The position numbers were made by a program, and so were the translations under genes. Below, in pieces: positions 22,283-33,540 of a stretch of DNA of 64,000 bases. The notes beneath the pieces are model-generated. The model ran no database searches and was not told the DNA's origin. It saw only the letters and a list, made by a program, of their open reading frames with translations. Numbering within the stretch: the stretch's first letter is position 1; each line of letters begins with the position of its first letter. Origin of the DNA: Echinarachnius parma (Eukaryota; Echinodermata; Echinoidea; Clypeasteroida; Echinarachniidae); NCBI GenBank assembly GCA_037951105.1, contig JBAMJV010010003.1:28684-92683 (forward strand), written 5' to 3'.

Positions 22283-23364
22283 CTGTGGATGTTAAAACAA
22301 TTTTCCAAAATGATTAGTTTCCAACGAGATGACTTTCAAAAACATTAATGTAATTCAGTCAAATTGCATTTTGTTTAGACTTTCGCGAATTTGGAAACAT
22401 TATTTACTGTTTTTTGGAAGGCCAACATTAATTTTGTGTACTTGAAGTCTTTAAAAAGGATATTTCGGTTATTGTGTGCTCGAAATGAAAACGGGTAATT
22501 TTTGTATGCGTATTTGTACCCGTTTGTATGTTAAAATTAGGATATAATTTGATACAAATGTAAACAAAATGAGGCAAGTAGGTAGTAATTTTCCACCCAC
22601 AGAACGACCATGTGTCCTACCATTGAATACAAAGTAACATCACCAGGGACGACAGGCGGAATACGCTCTGCCATATGGCCCAATACCTGCGGCGCGATTT
22701 AATGATGTTATGGTTCCGATTTTATCGTATCAAACCTCTTTTATACTATTTCAGCGATATTGATCAATTAGTTTGGCCAATACAGTTGTTTTCCGTAAAT
22801 GTCCCAATACTGGTTTTGGACCATGTTGGAGTTGAGTAATTAAATGGACATTACGTCAAAAATGCTCTATTCTGAATGTGACGGTCAAGTGCTATATTAG
22901 TGCGCTGGTCATACATTCGTTACACTATACTACCAATCAACCTATAGAGCGATGTTTGGTTTATCATTTACACATTATACGAAGACAAGTAAATATATCA
23001 TGTGTTTAATTATGTCTGCATTACTTACTTGTCACCAGTGGCGTAGCTACGGAGGGGGGGGGGGGGGGGCACGGGGGGGGCACGTGCCCCCCCAATAATT
23101 AAAAAAAAACAATAGAAAACATAAGGGGACATTTTTTGAAAAAAAACAAAGAAATACATAAGGTGTGCCTCCCCAATAATTTCTGTGCCCCCCCCCCCCC
23201 CCAATCAGTCCGACCATGCTACGCCACTGCTTGTCACGTTGTCACTCCAGAAATATAATGCTAAACTACGGGGTAGGCATGATAGGTAAGGAGAGGAGGG
23301 TGTATACATTGTACAGACTGCATATCCTGTGCTTATTTTAAAATAAAGCAGACATGATGATTAC
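22283..23364 (-). other. Intron 2 of the Tie-like gene
   Basis: A phase-1 intron of 1,082 bp between the two Ig exons. Apart from the hAT-like MITE at 23.04 kb I see only AT-rich DNA. Confidence 0.75.
23036..23229. mobile_element. hAT-like MITE with perfect 8-bp target duplication
   Basis: Ends CAGTGGCGTAGCTACGGAGG and, inverted, CATGCTACGCCACTG. The bases CTTGTCAC directly flank both sides (23,028-23,035 and 23,230-23,237), an exact 8-bp duplication typical of hAT transposons, as is the CAGTGGCGTAGC end. Interior G-run, AT-rich core, C-run; 194 bp, non-coding. Confidence 0.93.
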
Positions 23365-23682
23365 CATCACTTCTCATGAAGAATGTTGAAATCTTTGTCT
23401 TCTGTAGCTCATCGGTATAGCCACTGCAGTAGAAAGCCCCAAACCCGTCCGTAACCCAATATGAATCGCTGAATGTCAAGACCATAGGGTTTTCGTTTAC
23501 TGCAGACTTGTGCAACATTGCGTGAGGTAGGTCTCGTGTCGAGTTAGATGAGATGGGAGCCGTCCGTCCAAACTTAAAGGTAGTCTCAGAACCAGGACCC
23601 GTGCTGTAGCATTGGTACTGTGCAGTCCCGTCATTTATGTTGGTTTGCCTCACTGTCAAGATCGTCATGTGAAGGTAATCGT
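23365..23682 (-). CDS. Tie-like receptor, exon 2: first Ig domain
   Basis: A 318-nt exon on the minus strand with acceptor CATTTCTAG before 23,682 and donor GATG then GTAATC at 23,364, phase 1 on both sides. The mature N-terminus begins DDYLHMTILTVRQTN. An Ig-like domain follows, with Cys in AQYQCYSTGPGS and Cys in FGAFYCSGYTDE, then a strand ISTFFMRSD. The pattern GAFYCSG...ISTFFMRSD corresponds to the GAYFCEG...IRTMKMR segment I know from the first Ig region of human TIE2. The exon fits the signal-peptide exon upstream (G plus AC makes Asp) and the next Ig exon downstream (G plus CT makes Ala). I infer a secreted or membrane ectodomain. Confidence 0.85.
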
Positions 23683-24265
23683 CTAGAAATGCGATATGAA
23701 ATATTATATTTACGTTTAAGGGAGTTTGTTTAAAACGGCTAAGAACCAGCAACGATTCTAAAATTCGTGGAGTGAAATCTTCATGAATGAGCCACAATTG
23801 TTCGTGAATTTGTAAAACTTTATTGCATTAAGAAAGGTATTTTCCCAATATTAAGGCAGTTTTGCTGGTCCTGTATTCTATTGTGAAGAAAACAAGTCGA
23901 ATAGCCATTAGCCAGTCAGCATTGGTCAGTAGTATTGATTTAGTTTGTTTAATGTCTGAATCTCTCCGTAAATATAGATTTTAATTTGGTTGTTTTACTT
24001 TTAGCAAACCGCACTGACCTGTTAAACTGAAAATAAACAAGCAAGCGTCACACATCGAATTTCAAACAGTATGTAGAGCTTGCATAACATTAAATTAAAC
24101 ATGAATAACATACTTGTTCATAACTGATACAGAATGTTCTTGCAAGAAGCCATTTCTAAATTTTCAATAAATGATTCATGTCCGATTCAGGCTGAACTTG
24201 GTATCTTATGACTCAATTTATTTAACATTTCCTTAATACTTAACTTGTTACAGAACATTACAATT

Positions 24266-24650
24266 TAAGGAATCTAGAAACTTGATTGACATGTGCAGAA
24301 AGTGGTAAATATTTGATCAAAATTAGATTTTTGTGATCTCATATGTCCACTCAGTAATCTGTGAAAATGTAACATCATATGGACGTTATATGGCCGAGTA
24401 ATGAGTAAAAATGCAAAGTGATAATCCCTAACTCACTGTACTGACTATGCACATGGTTATGACAATCCAGTGGATAGTTAAAAATCAGAACAATTCAATC
24501 GTAAATATCTTTTTAATGAAAGAAAAATTTGAATAAGTGAAACCTGTTCCATGCTTCCATTGGTAGTACGGATATAACACGGTATGAGAGAACCATTATA
24601 TTTACAATTATTTTAGTGTTATTATTTCGACAAAGTTATTAGATCTTAAT
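24266..24650. mobile_element. Old copy of TTAA MITE family B
   Basis: The blocks ATCTAGAAACTTGATTGACA, GGACGTTATATGGCCGAGTA, AACCTGTTCCATGCTTCC and CGACAAAGTTATTAGATC match, in order, the family-B copies at 37.4 and 58.2 kb. More diverged than either; the ends are eroded. Confidence 0.7.
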
Positions 24651-24779
24651 CTGAAGATGAGCCCTTTGTACGGCAGTGAATACGATGAGCATAACATTGA
24701 GAAACAACTGTAATATGTATATGCATACTTATTTAGCTGAGTTTGGACAAAGAAGATGGCATGCACATTGAATATAGTT

Positions 24780-27033
24780 CGGCAGCCAAATCCAGATTTG
24801 GGTCTTACCTTGTTTTGAGACTGAAAATAAGTTTTGTTTTTGATTGATTATGTTTCCTTAGGTAGTGCAGATGACCAAACAGAAAAATGGAACTTTGTCA
24901 GTGTTGAGCAATTTTAGTTATGGGCAAAAACAAAATGGCCGCAAAAAAAAATCCCATTTTAGGCCTTTAAAATTCAAAATCCCCTGATATCTCGGCCAAT
25001 GAATGGGTAGCTGACACAAAATTTGGCACACATACAGTATACCTTGGGACATAATTAAGTTTTGGAAAATTATTCTTTTTTAATTGTTTTGAGAAAATAA
25101 GTTTTGTTTTTGATTGATTATGTTTCCTTAGGTAGTGCAGATGACCAAACAGAAAAATGGAACTTTGTCAGTGTTGAGCAATTTTAGTTATGGGCAAAAA
25201 CAAAATGGCCGCAAAAAAGCCCATTTTAGGCCTTTAAAATTCAAAATCCCCTGATATCTTGGCCAATGAATGGGTAGCTGACACAAAATTTGGCACAAAT
25301 ATACCTATATAGACATAATTAGGTTTTGGACAATTATTCTTTTTTAATTGTTACTAATTAATTATGCAAATTTATGCAAAAAAAATATTTTAGTCTTTAA
25401 ATTACAAATTTCTTGCTTGGAATTAGCTAAGTATACATACATGTATATATATATATCTGTTTTGCCTTAATTAACAACCTTTCAACCTAACAAATTGCAA
25501 AAAGTAAATTTGTCCGAATAACTATTTCTCTTTTTTTTGGAATTTCTTATGTATTTGTTTGTTCTCAAATATAATGTATTATATTGTTTCTTTTTCAATG
25601 AATTTTTTTTTTACTGAATAATTGCAGTGAGTGGAATAAAAAATAATGAAGATTGTATGTTTCCAAGGAAAAAGTCAATTTCCATCTATAGGATTTGTAA
25701 ACAAACCACAACATCAATGCGCAAGACTTGGAAGAAATACTAAAGAAGACGCATCGTGATACGTGCCCGTGTTTTGAAAGTATATCGCTTAACGTCGAAC
25801 AGGGGGGAGGGGGGGGGGGATTCTGCCCCTAGCCCCTTTTAGGGTTAAGGATACTTATATTCTTCATTGGCTGAACATTTCTGCCACCAACAACTGAAGC
25901 TTTGAAAGAGAATGTGTGTCATGCCTATCTTTGGATGGGTTTAATATAGTGCATTAGAGAGTTGAATCCATCGAAATTGGATCCCACTGCACTAATTCGG
26001 ATACAGGAAAGATGAAGACAAAGTTACCAATACCTTTGGCAACACCGCTAACATAGAAACTTGCACTTGCAAACCTAAAATGTTGCAACCCATGACTTTC
26101 ATTAAGATGTGGATGCAACAAGGTACGAAAACGACAGGAATGTTTGCTCATAGTTCAGCAAATGAAGAATAGGAGTATCCTTAACGCTAAACTGGCTAGG
26201 GCCAGAATCTCCCCCCCCCCCCCCCCCCCCCCCCCCCCTGAAACACGGGCACGTATCACTGTGCGTCTTCTTGATTTTTTCCTCAAAGTCTTGCGCATCT
26301 TTTGAGACCAAATTTGTGATAACGAGCATACCGTTACAATGTCACGCGACCTCTTGTAAGTGAATGTTAGCCCAGAAAACGGTTAATGTTGTGGTTTGTG
26401 TACAATTCCTATAGAAATTGACTTTTTCCTAGGAATCATCTTCATTATTTTTCATTCCAATCACTACAATTATTCATTTGTAGGATAAAAGTTTATAGGT
26501 CAAAGTGACATTGGTCAAGAAAAAAACATTATTTAAAACAAAACAATATAATAAATCAATTAAAAAAAAAAAGAAATATAAGAAATTCCAAAAACAAAGA
26601 AATACATGAGGACAAATTTACTTTTGCAATTGTTTATGTTGAAAAGTAGTTCATTGCGGCATAACATATATTTATACACATACATAACTTATTTCAAGCA
26701 AGAAATAATAATTTAAAGACTGAAAATAGATTTTTGCATAAATTTGCATAATTTATTAGTAATAATTATAATTTGTTTTCTTTTCAAAAACTCATTATGC
26801 AAACTTGGGGACCATCTCCCAAGGTATATGCGTGCCAAATGTTGTGGCGGCCGCTCATTCTGTGGCCGAGATCTCCGGGGATTTTGAATTTTGAAGGCCC
26901 AAAATAGGCTAATTGCTCAACACTGACAAAGTTCCAGTTTTCTGTTTGATCATCTGCACTACCTAAGAAAACATAATCAATACAAAAATATATATATATT
27001 TCCTCAAAACAAGGTGTAACCCCATGGCTGCCG
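24780..27033. mobile_element. Foldback element with ~1-kb inverted arms
   Basis: The termini are CGGCAGCC at 24,780 and its inverse ending at 27,033, each followed inward by a TTACCTTGTTTTGAG-like block. Inverted matches continue through ATCTGCACTACCTAAGGAAA, TTGACTTTTTCCTWGGAA, ACGTGCCCGTGTTT and a G-run/C-run pair, down to a loop at about 25,890-26,140. The left arm contains a 270-bp tandem duplication (copies starting 24,823 and 25,093) absent from the right arm. No recognisable transposase; a 65-codon minus frame in the loop (25,954-26,151) has no known domain. Confidence 0.85.
24823..25362. repeat. 270-bp tandem duplication inside the left foldback arm
   Basis: Two nearly identical copies, both beginning GAAAATAAGTTTTGTTTTTG and containing CAAAATGGCCGCAAAAAA. 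Differences are few, so the duplication postdates the insertion or was homogenised. Confidence 0.9.
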
Positions 27034-27333
27034 GACTAATAATACTACTTGCGTAGCGATCGACAACTCAGAATGTTATTTAGTTATAATGCAATATAAT
27101 TTTCTTTTAATAGTTGACTGTGATACATGCTCACGAACGTAGCGCAAAGCACATGGATAATGATAATTAACTAACTGAATAGGTAGTTTTGAGTAGAGTA
27201 TTATTTAAGTTACTTTGTTTGTGCTATACTATACCGACCTCGCTTTACACATTATCCAAATTGGTTATGTTATTACACGAGACTTTATATAAGACTTCTA
27301 AACTAAACTGTAATGAAAATTGTATAACCTCAC

Positions 27334-27424
27334 CTTGTGCGTGGGCAGCCAGAAACAGTACGCAGAATGCAATCAGTACTATTCCTAACCCTAGAGAACG
27401 GGTCCTCTCATGGGGGTCCTTCAT
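27334..27424 (-). CDS. Tie-like receptor, exon 1: start codon and signal peptide
   Basis: The minus-strand ATG at 27,424 opens a 30-codon exon encoding a textbook signal peptide: a charged n-region (MKDPHERTR), a hydrophobic core (GLGIVLIAFCVLFLAA) and a cleavage-compatible AHA|Q end. It closes with CAAG then GTGAGG, a strong donor, in phase 1, which is the phase required by the Ig exon at 23,682. The protein is therefore routed to the secretory pathway. The start is preferred because the ATG gives the only n-region and an ACAACATGA context. Upstream, 27,517-28,372 is a 428-bp tandem duplication that may lie in the promoter. Confidence 0.85.
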
Positions 27425-27516
27425 GTTGTCTCATTCACAAAGCACATTGAACTAAATTCGGAAAATAGCGAAGAATACTCTTATTAAAACAAACACCATC
27501 TGAGTATAATGTTTTA

Positions 27517-28372
27517 ATTACAATCCGTGAGTTCCGTAATCTTGAGTCATTGCGATATCAAATCCACAAGCGAAAGTGTAACGGCGTGGAAAAAATCTAC
27601 AGATTGTAATTCATTAATCGAATTACAGTGCGATTTTAAAATGACCTATTCACTTATTATTTATTTTGTTTCGAAAAGTTATTTGTCAGGAGTCAATGAT
27701 AAACCACTTCATTGTAAGATTCTTGAAAATTATGTTGCGTGATATAATATGGGCAGCTGTGTATGATTAATTATGAAATATTATTGAATGCTTACAAAAG
27801 CGTCCATCATCCATTGTCATCAACGTACAAATGACAAACGCATTCATACTGAATCAAAACCACTCTGCACCCATTTGTATTCGAAACTGGATATTATTTA
27901 TTGCCTCTCTGTGTCCATGCCTATAAACCATACAATAGCCTTAAATTACAATCCGTGAGTTCCGTAATCTTGAGTCATTGCGATATCAAATCCACAAGCG
28001 AAAGTGTAACGGCGTGGAAAAAATCTACAGATTGTAATTCATTAATCAAATTACAGTGCGATTTTAAAATGACCTATTCACTTATTATTTATTTTGTTTC
28101 GAAAAGTTATTTGTCAGGCGTCAATGATATACCACTTCATTGTAAGATTCTTGAAAATTATGTTGCGTGATATAATATGGGCAGTTGTGTATGATTAATT
28201 ATGAAATATTATTGAATGCTTACAAAAGCGTCCATCATCCATTGTCATCAACGTACAAATGACAAACGCATTCATACTGAATCAAAACCACTCTGCACCC
28301 ATTTGTATTCGAAACTGGATATTATTTATTGCCTCTCTGTGTCCATGCCTATAAACCATACAATAGCCTTAA
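27517..28372. repeat. 428-bp tandem duplication upstream of the Tie-like gene
   Basis: Two head-to-tail copies with CAATCCGTGAGTTCCGTAAT at 27,521 and 27,949, period 428. They differ at only a handful of bases, so the duplication is recent. Each copy holds the same open frame of ~70 codons (VILSHCDIKSTSESVTAW), without domain support. The position, ~100 bp upstream of the start codon of a minus-strand gene, means that promoter or 5' UTR sequence could be included. Confidence 0.95.
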
Positions 28373-28660
28373 ATTATAAATTCCTATCAACTAAATTGAT
28401 GGCTTTCGTTTCTGAAGTGAAACTAAATATGACATGGTAGTTTGTTTATAAATTTATTATGCATGTTTGTGTATGTTGAACTTCCTCTTTCTGTTAATTT
28501 ATTTACGTGGGTGGATGTTTTTTTTTCATACGACGGATTTACACCGTCATTGTTATTTTGAATATTGTTTTACTTTCATTTTAATGATATATTGTGCATT
28601 TCAATTCAAATTTGCTATGTATAATGAAAATCATGTAGCCCAATTAAGATAAGATTGTTG
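28373..28660. other. No gene recognised
   Basis: AT-rich DNA between the duplication and the composite element to the right. Confidence 0.4.
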
Positions 28661-29703
28661 ATAAATGACAGTTTGTTTTAATCCCGGCGGCGTCACCTCG
28701 TATTCAGAGGTAGGATACATGCTTGTTCACGAGGTTGAAAATGACCCCCTATTTCGCGGGGTTTCAAGTACAATTTCAGGAAATAAGACCCCTTTTTATC
28801 GCAAAAACGAGTACAAAGTGGCCTTTAAAAGAGACCCTAATTTTGGCATTTCAGGTACATACTTTACAGAGACCCCCTTTTTTAACGATTTCAAGTGCAC
28901 AAACAAAAAACTACTTTTTTATGACTCAATTATGCCAGGTCCACAGTTATTATGGAAACAAAATAAACAAACAGTATAATAATGCATCATGAATTTTGAT
29001 AAATCTGGTGTCATAACTACAATTATGAATAAAACTCAGGAGTAGAAACGTGTATAAGTTCCAAAACACTTTATTATGCCGACAATATAACATCACGTCG
29101 ATGCCGAAACTCAGTGCCAAAACCAAGTTCGCGTGCGCAGACGCGTCGTAATACGAAGTTATCACATTTCTTCCCCCTTAAAATTGAACATACCTTTAAA
29201 AGAATCAAATAGTCCTGTACAAACAATCATATCAATAAAACTACAGTCCAATTGAAAACACCAGTATGTGGTATAATTTTATTATTGAGTCTGAGTCTTT
29301 TCACCATTATCCCAGTGTATAAAATTGAGTATGCATACAGGTCCTTGTTTGTTTGTTTGTTTGTTTATTTCCGAAATCACAACAATAAATACAGCAATGA
29401 AGTGCAACGGGGGATGACCCAATTCAGCAGAATTAAAAAAACAAAACCGCTGTTCTTCCTTGGGGTCCCACAATTAGATACAGTATATACAATTAAACGT
29501 CTATATACAATGATTGCAACATAGAGAAATTATAATTTCATAAATTATTCCATATTATGTACACTAAATTAAAATTGGTGACAAATGTTATATAAACACT
29601 TCCAATTGAGAACAAATAATTACAACGCCATTTGAACAATTCCATAAGAGTTAAGGAAAGAGAGAGAAAAGAGTAAAACAGGGAACTGCAAATATTTACA
29701 ATT

Positions 29704-30033
29704 TTATGGAATATATTCATCTAAAAATGTTTGAAATGATCTCAAGCTCGTAGCATTACGAATTGCAATTGGTAATTGGTTATACACTGAAATTCCTCTG
29801 TAGAAGAACGTTCTTTTACAACAGTTTGACCTAGGCTTAGGAAAATTCATAACTTGACTCGAACGTAATTCATAATTGGTACTTCTCAATGAAATATTAT
29901 CGAGCATATAACTAGGAGTTAAATTTTGTAACACTTTATACATCATTATGTACAAGTGTTTCTTATAACGTTTGTCGAGAAAATCCCATACCAGAGTATT
30001 ATGAACATGTTGTGAACTTGAAATTGTCTTCAT
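29704..30033 (-). pseudogene. LINE ORF2 C-terminal fragment
   Basis: Minus-strand frame of 109 residues ending at a stop at 29,704. It contains the C-terminal block of CR1/L2/Jockey-type ORF2: KHLYIMMYKVLQNLTPSYM, PKPRSNCCKRTFFYRGISVY, then NQLPIAIRNATSLRSFQTFL. In an intact element this follows the RT domain. The RT and endonuclease parts are absent, so this is a 5'-truncated insertion, the usual outcome for LINE copies. Confidence 0.82.
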
Positions 30034-30094
30034 CCAATAAACTGTTCACTGGTCCAGTAACATTTAATATCATGCAAAACAATAAAACACATGT

Positions 30095-30490
30095 TTAACA
30101 CCTTCTGGATAACTTCAACACTTGAACTCAGAATCAGGGATTGACTACCCTGATCCAATCATCATTTATTACAAGGGGTTATTTTGCCCTTCAAAACGAT
30201 GATTACCTATCCATAACACTTTAAACGTGAGTAAACATTTTTTTTGTATTTATTTATTTATTTTGTTTTAACTTTAACACTTGAAATCTGGATCAGGGGT
30301 TGACTACCCTGATCCAATCATCATTTATCACAAGGGGATATTCTGCCCTTCAAAACAATGATTATCTATCCTTAACACCTTTAACGCAAACACACATGAA
30401 CTCAGAATCAGGGGTTGACTACCCTGATCCAATCACCGTTTATCACAAGGGATTATTCTGCCCTTCAAAACGATGATTACCTATCATTCA
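30095..30490. repeat. Three direct repeats of ~120-160 bp
   Basis: The block TCAGGGATTGACTACCCTGA followed by TCCAATCATCATTTATTACA and CCCTTCAAAACGATGATTA occurs three times (about 30,130, 30,292 and 30,407). Spacers differ in length. The motif TCAGGGNTTGACTACCCTGA itself is a short hairpin. Confidence 0.85.
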
Positions 30491-30559
30491 CAAGTTCAAC
30501 CTATCCGGTGGCTGCCTCTGTCGATGAGAACGGCGTAACTCGGGGTGCGAGGACACACA

Positions 30560-30770
30560 ATCGCTAGTATTATTGGTCATCGGGCTTGATTGATGTCGGG
30601 GGACGATGACCACGATTCTTCAAGCGGGCACGATGACTTAGATTCTTTATAGAAGTCGTCATCGAGCTTGATGTCTGGAACGATGATAAAGATTCGTCAA
30701 GCGGGCACACTGATCAATACTCTTGGTAGAAATTGCCATCCATCATCGAGCTTGACGTCGGGTACGTTGG
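30560..30770. repeat. Direct repeats with TTCAAGCGGGCACGATGA motif
   Basis: Two to three degenerate copies of a ~90-110-bp unit containing ATTCKTCAAGCGGGCAC and CATCGAGCTTGATGTC. Class unknown. Confidence 0.6.
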
Positions 30771-30994
30771 CCATGACGACCAAGATATTCCCTATTAATA
30801 TACAAAAAGGAAGAGAATTTAATTACACAGTCGACCTCAGTCATCTGACATAATATTCAATTTACACACGCACACGTTGTGTTTTTGTTACCTTTTCATA
30901 AAACACTGCTTATTAATTATATGATACCCTTTTTCTTATGCATGTATTGTATTGTTATGAAAAAAGTTTCATGGGAACATCTTCAATTCAAGAG

Positions 30995-31150
30995 TCTTCG
31001 AAGTTCGTGGCTCGATAGGTTGAGCACCGGTCTAGCAATCCGGAGGTCTCGGCTTGATTCCCGGCAAAGGCAAGGGCAACGGCACATCTACAAAGCATTG
31101 TAAATGGTTCTGGTAGGAAAGACCATCCCATAAATATGGCTTAATTATTT
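30995..31150 (+). ncRNA. tRNA-derived SINE
   Basis: GTTCGTGGCTCGATAGGTTG resembles a tRNA D-arm with a pol III A box, and GGTCTCGGCTTGATTCCCG resembles a T-arm B box, 33-35 bases apart as in a tRNA. The stretch continues into a non-tRNA body (AAGGGCAACGGCACATCTAC) and ends in AT-rich DNA. This is the plan of a tRNA-head SINE rather than a working tRNA, since there is no closed acceptor stem. No anticodon assignment is made. Confidence 0.65.
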
Positions 31151-31995
31151 ATTATTACAGAAAATCCGTGCAAATGTATACATTTCTCCGTGAATAAACA
31201 TAATTCCATAAGCAAGCTTATAGTGATAAGATCGGAATATTATTCAGCTTTAAAATATATTAAATTTGTAATCACAGAGGTAGGAGGTATGGATAATTAC
31301 CTGAAATCTGCCGATTCTTTCTCCCGTAGGCGTAGACTTTGTACAGGCCGAAGTTGTTGTTGTTGTTTTGAACCTAGTCATTCGTCAAGACTCTCACGAG
31401 CGGAGTGAGCATCGTGAGCGAAGCGAACACATCGAGCGCAGCCGGGCCGTGCCGTATAGCTAGCTAGCTCGCGATCGCAGAGAATCTCCAAGCCATATAG
31501 AGCCTTGACTAAAGGCCACTTTGAACCCGAATGAACCGCCAATAAACAATAAACAACAACAACAACAACAACACTCGCAACCATACTATCAACGCGCTCT
31601 GTCGATGTCTAAAACATAGAATTATGAATACAAACCAACCCGTTTATCTGAAATAAACCTTGTACTCTAGTGCCATCACAAGGTACCTAAATTTAGGATT
31701 TCACGTACATCGTCCATCGATTACCGGTAGATATTATATCGATGAGAATATCGCGTACTCTATCATCTTGAAAAAATACCCTATTTATGGAATTTCACAT
31801 ACATCGTCATGAAAAAATACCCTATTTATGGAATTTCGCGTACATCGTCATGAAAAAATACCCTTTTTGTCAATTTCCGCGTGCAAGTAAATAACGCGTT
31901 CACATCCGAAAAAGACCCCTTTTCACTCGAAATTGTGAACGCGCATGGTGTCCACCGCCAATGTGAAGTGACACCACCGGGGTTTTAATACTGAC

Positions 31996-32514
31996 TCTTT
32001 ATTGCATGTCTTGATTGTACTTCTTGATTTACGGACCTGCTGGAAACAGTTTTAGCTGAAAGTTGTTATGCATTATTTGTATTATAACTAGCTTTATAAA
32101 ACTCACAAACGATACAAAAAACATGAATGCATACGCACATAACAGTACACACATACAAGCTCACACTCAGTTGAATGTATGCTTTAAACGTAAAAAGTCA
32201 TGCCAAATACGAATTGTCAATCTGTTGAGGATTTATATATCATTATACCTATGATTGGATTATACCCATGATAGTTACAAATGATTGAGTAGAACCCCTT
32301 TTCTTTCAAAGGTATTTATTTTCTCCATTGCTTTTTACAAACAATAACAAAATAACAATAACAAGCAATAACAAAATCAGTACATCAAATAATTTGCATG
32401 TTTACATAATTATATATAATATGATTTTACATTCACATCTAAATAGTACAAATTAACTTTTACTATTTACATCAAATAAAGCATGACACATGCATGCATG
32501 AAGAACCCCTGTTA
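31996..32514. other. No gene recognised
   Basis: AT-rich DNA with (AACAATA)n-like text near 32,340-32,380. Confidence 0.45.
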
Positions 32515-32814
32515 TTATTTGAAAGAGCCGTTGTAACTTAAGAGGGCGCTCTCTAAAACAAAAGTAGTTTTTAAGTATTTAAAAGAAGAAAAACAATTAT
32601 TTCGAAAGTCAAAATATCCCCTGACGAAGAATTTTTTGAATAAAAATATGTTTATGGATATTTCGGCTGTTTCTGAGCTGATTTTGATAAAAATGGAGTT
32701 TATTTTGTTATTGAGATTGTGTGTTTTTTTAAATTTGACAGTCAGGTTTTCATTGTCTCATGAAGGGGTATTTCGTGAAGTGCCCTCTATACCAATGCTC
32801 AACTATCCCTTTAA
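32515..32814. mobile_element. TTAA MITE family A, truncated copy
   Basis: GAAAGAGCCGTTGTAACTTA, AGAGGGCGCTCTCTAAAAC and the right end CTCAACTATCCCTTTAA match family A. The left ~220 bp are missing. Confidence 0.78.
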
Positions 32815-33089
32815 TGGTTATTTTTTGAAAGAAAACAGTATTGTCATTGAATTTTTGTATCTATTTATTTTATTTGTTTAGCATTATTGAATTATAATTA
32901 TGATCTGTTGGTATAATCTAGCAGTTATACCTCTCAGCAATCAGTTGCTATAGAATAAAATTGTCCCGTTAAATAGAAAATGAAATAAAAGGATTTGCGT
33001 AAATATTATGGTTTCTGGAAGGCCTGACATACAGTAATTGTCACTGTGTATGTGTTCATTCATATACGACCGTGTGGAGATTACGACTG
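32815..33089. other. No gene recognised
   Basis: AT-rich spacer between two MITEs. Confidence 0.4.
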
Positions 33090-33540
33090 TTAAAGGCATA
33101 TATGCGTGGGTTATAAAGGGTAGTCAGCAAATTCCAACTCGACTCCACCGTAATCTCTCGAGGTAAACTCAAGATATATGTTGGATCGATCGAAGAGAGG
33201 TGCTTCGAAATATCTGAACAAAGGCCTTCTTATGAAATTGCATGCAGCAAACAAATTTCTCACCCTGTCACCTAGCCATCAAACGGAGGCACTTTGAAGT
33301 CGGTTGCGGTTAAGCGTGTTACGTGATATTTTCGCTCGTAAACATCTCTGATGGATCTCCATTCGACTAGTACAAACATTCCGAACGCGACTATTTTGAA
33401 TGCATTTTTGACTCGGGTATTCAGAAATGGGACAGTTTGCGATCGCTCCTTATAACTGAGCCAATGAGGATTACGTACCGTGCGTAAAAGTGCGCAAGAT
33501 GGATCCACGCGTCTAATAACCCACGCATATATGCCTTTAA
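33090..33540. mobile_element. 451-bp TTAA MITE with perfect 25-bp inverted ends
   Basis: TTAAAGGCATATATGCGTGG at 33,090 and its exact inverse ending at 33,540; identity extends over 25 bases. The TTAA termini suggest mobilisation by a piggyBac-like transposase. The 108-codon minus frame that covers the right half (33,272-33,598) is not supported as a gene. Confidence 0.92.

Larger units (their letters stand above)
23683..27333 (-). other. Intron 1 of the Tie-like gene
   Basis: A 3.65-kb phase-1 intron between signal-peptide and Ig exons. It holds an old TTAA MITE (24.27-24.65 kb) and a 2.25-kb foldback element (24.78-27.03 kb). The rest is AT-rich and shows nothing else. Confidence 0.75.
28667..31995. 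mobile_element. Composite ~3.3-kb element with related inverted ends
   Basis: The left end (GACAGTTTGTTTTAATCCCG, then GGCGGCGTCAC) is matched by the inverted right end (GAGTCAGTATTAAAACCCCG, then GTGGTGTCAC). Both ends carry nearby phrases of ACCCCYTTTT type. The right arm holds a ~42-bp direct repeat (CATCGTCATGAAAAAATACC) at ~31,805-31,865. Inside are a LINE fragment, two tandem-repeat blocks and a tRNA-like SINE, so it is either a large non-autonomous element that collected insertions or two half-elements flanking them. Confidence 0.55.

Noticed and set aside
25954..26151. Small gene in the foldback loop (minus strand)
   Set aside because: 65 codons, no domain, no splice context; loop sequences of foldback elements are often unrelated filler.
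27527..28170. Duplicated ~70-89-codon frames as paired small genes
   Set aside because: They are identical only because the DNA is a recent tandem duplication; no coding signature beyond that.
30995..31065. Functional tRNA gene
   Set aside because: A and B box-like words are present but the acceptor stem does not close and a SINE-type body follows.
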